Origin: Sinomicrobium oceani
Lineage (GTDB): Bacteria; Bacteroidota; Bacteroidia; Flavobacteriales; Flavobacteriaceae
Length of the DNA: 64,000 bases
Direction: 5' to 3'
Assembly: GCF_900119185.1 (NCBI RefSeq)
Contig: NZ_FPJE01000003.1
Coordinates: 62,001 to 126,000, forward strand
Shown: positions 63,135 to 64,000 of the stretch, piece by piece
How the letters are laid out: the number at the start of each line of letters is the position of its first letter
Position numbering within the stretch: position 1 is the stretch's first letter
The notes under the pieces: generated by a model
Database searches by the model: none
Told to the model about the DNA's origin: nothing
Seen by the model: the letters and a program-made list of their open reading frames with translations, nothing else
Translations under genes and position numbers: made by a program

Positions 63135-64000
63135 ATGAATCTAAAAACGTGGATTAGCTTTTCATTGGCTTGCGGACTATTCTTCTCCTGTGCCGATGAG
63201 AAAAAAGAGAGCCAGGAAAAAAAACCGGAAGTAGCTGAAAAAAAAACCGACCATGTCGTAGAACAGTTCGCCGACCTTCGTGTGCTCCGTTATCAGATAC
63301 CCGGTTGGGAAAACCTGACACTCAAAGAACAGAAACTGGTATACTACCTCACCCAGGCCGGGCTCTCCGGAAGGGATATGATGTGGGATCAGAACTACAG
63401 GCATAATCTCGCCATACGGGAAGCGCTGGAACATATATATACTACGTACCAGGGAGATAAGAGTTCCAAAGACTGGAAAGCATTCGAAGTGTACCTCAAG
63501 AGAGTATGGTTTTCCAACGGTATTCACCATCACTATTCGAACGATAAGATCATGCCTGGTTTTGAAAAAGCGTATTTCGACAAACTTCTGGACGAAACCG
63601 GAACCGTACTCGACCGCACTATCGCCGAAGTACTGTTTAACGATGCCGACGCTAAAAAAGTGAATCTCGATGCGTCTAAAGGATTGATAAAGGGATCGGC
63701 TGTTAATTTCTACGGACCGGGTATCAGTGATGATGAGGTGGATGCTTTCTATGCTAAAATGAAATCTCCGGATCCCGCCAAACCGCTTTCTTTCGGACTG
63801 AATTCAAAACTGGTCAGGGAGGATGGCAAACTGGTTGAAAAAGTATGGAAGAGCGGTGGCATGTATGGTGCAGCTATAGACGAGATCATTGGCTGGCTTG
63901 AAAAGGCGCAGGAGGTAGCTGAAAACGAAAAGCAGGGAAAAGCACTCGGATTGCTTATCGATTATTACAGAAGTGGTGACCTGCAGAAGTGGGATGATTA
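63135..64000 (+). CDS. Dipeptidyl-peptidase III-family (M49) lipoprotein, partial
   Basis: The first 288 codons; the gene runs off the right edge. Lipobox LFFSC (Cys19) then ADEKKES indicates an envelope lipoprotein. The sequence has the Bacteroidota M49 N-terminal half: VEQFADLRVLRYQIPGWENLTLKEQKLVYYL, SGRDMMWDQNYRHNLAIREAL, RVWFSNGIHHHYSNDKI, YGPGISDDEVDAFYAKM and SFGLNSKLV. The zinc motif (HExxGH type) would be downstream of the window, so catalytic competence cannot be checked. Proteins of this group are often mislabelled dihydrofolate reductase. It has its own promoter candidate and is separate from nqr. Confidence 0.88.
   Translation, partial: MNLKTWISFSLACGLFFSCADEKKESQEKKPEVAEKKTDHVVEQFADLRVLRYQIPGWENLTLKEQKLVYYLTQAGLSGRDMMWDQNYRHNLAIREALEHIYTTYQGDKSSKDWKAFEVYLKRVWFSNGIHHHYSNDKIMPGFEKAYFDKLLDETGTVLDRTIAEVLFNDADAKKVNLDASKGLIKGSAVNFYGPGISDDEVDAFYAKMKSPDPAKPLSFGLNSKLVREDGKLVEKVWKSGGMYGAAIDEIIGWLEKAQEVAENEKQGKALGLLIDYYRSGDLQKWDD

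Overview
The window looks like chromosomal DNA of a free-living, probably marine Bacteroidota of the Flavobacteriia type. The grounds are four SusC/SusD pairs, FecI/FecR sigma/anti-sigma pairs, surface lipoproteins with SxxC/GC lipoboxes, a T9SS plug-type protein, a full Na+-translocating NADH:quinone oxidoreductase operon, weak Shine-Dalgarno sites and several TAnnTTTG -7 promoter boxes. I did not find rRNA, tRNA or CRISPR sequences. The species cannot be named from this sequence alone.

Layout. 1-8561 (minus strand): an ECF sigma factor and FecR, a terminator, then an STN-type SusC, a SusD, a BACON lipoprotein and the start of a Tat-exported protein. 8813-17379 (minus): a second SusC/SusD pair followed by an M20 peptidase and two penicillin-binding-protein-like (S12) serine hydrolases. 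17950-20420 (minus): an N-acyl-D-amino-acid deacylase lipoprotein and a D-amino-acid transaminase, divergent from a MocR regulator at 20559. 22246-26738 (plus): an MFS exporter, a NIPSNAP protein and a GH92 alpha-mannosidase. 26894-40893 (minus): a nine-gene series of FecI, FecR, SusC, SusD, dipeptide epimerase, S12 hydrolase, DUF819 membrane protein, an unknown lipoprotein and an unknown helical-repeat secreted protein. 41711-53003 (plus): a polysaccharide utilisation locus (SusC, SusD, DUF4861, a DUF2264-GH16 fusion, a BNR_4 lyase-like protein, GH88). 53093-54847: an ISL3-type transposase remnant and a 64-bp tandem repeat array. 54848-56688 (minus): apaG and the T9SS plug protein. 57020-62939 (plus): nqrABCDEF. 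63135 to the end: the start of a dipeptidyl-peptidase III lipoprotein.

How the genes fit together. The most notable theme spans about 8.8-40.9 kb. Two mutually similar SusC/SusD pairs sit beside enzymes that act on peptides and D-amino acids: M20 peptidase, three S12 serine hydrolases, D-aminoacylase, D-amino-acid transaminase, L-Ala-D/L-Glu-type dipeptide epimerase and a DUF819 putative permease. A MocR regulator and a FecI/FecR pair could control them. I read this as a candidate system for capturing muropeptides or other peptides containing D-amino acids at the cell surface, cleaving them in the periplasm, epimerising or transaminating the products and using them as nutrients. The families are known, but this combination and its substrate are inference. 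The 41.7-53 kb locus targets a uronate-containing glycan. It has no sulfatase, and its enzyme set suits removal of Rha-GlcA caps from arabinogalactan as well as it suits ulvan.
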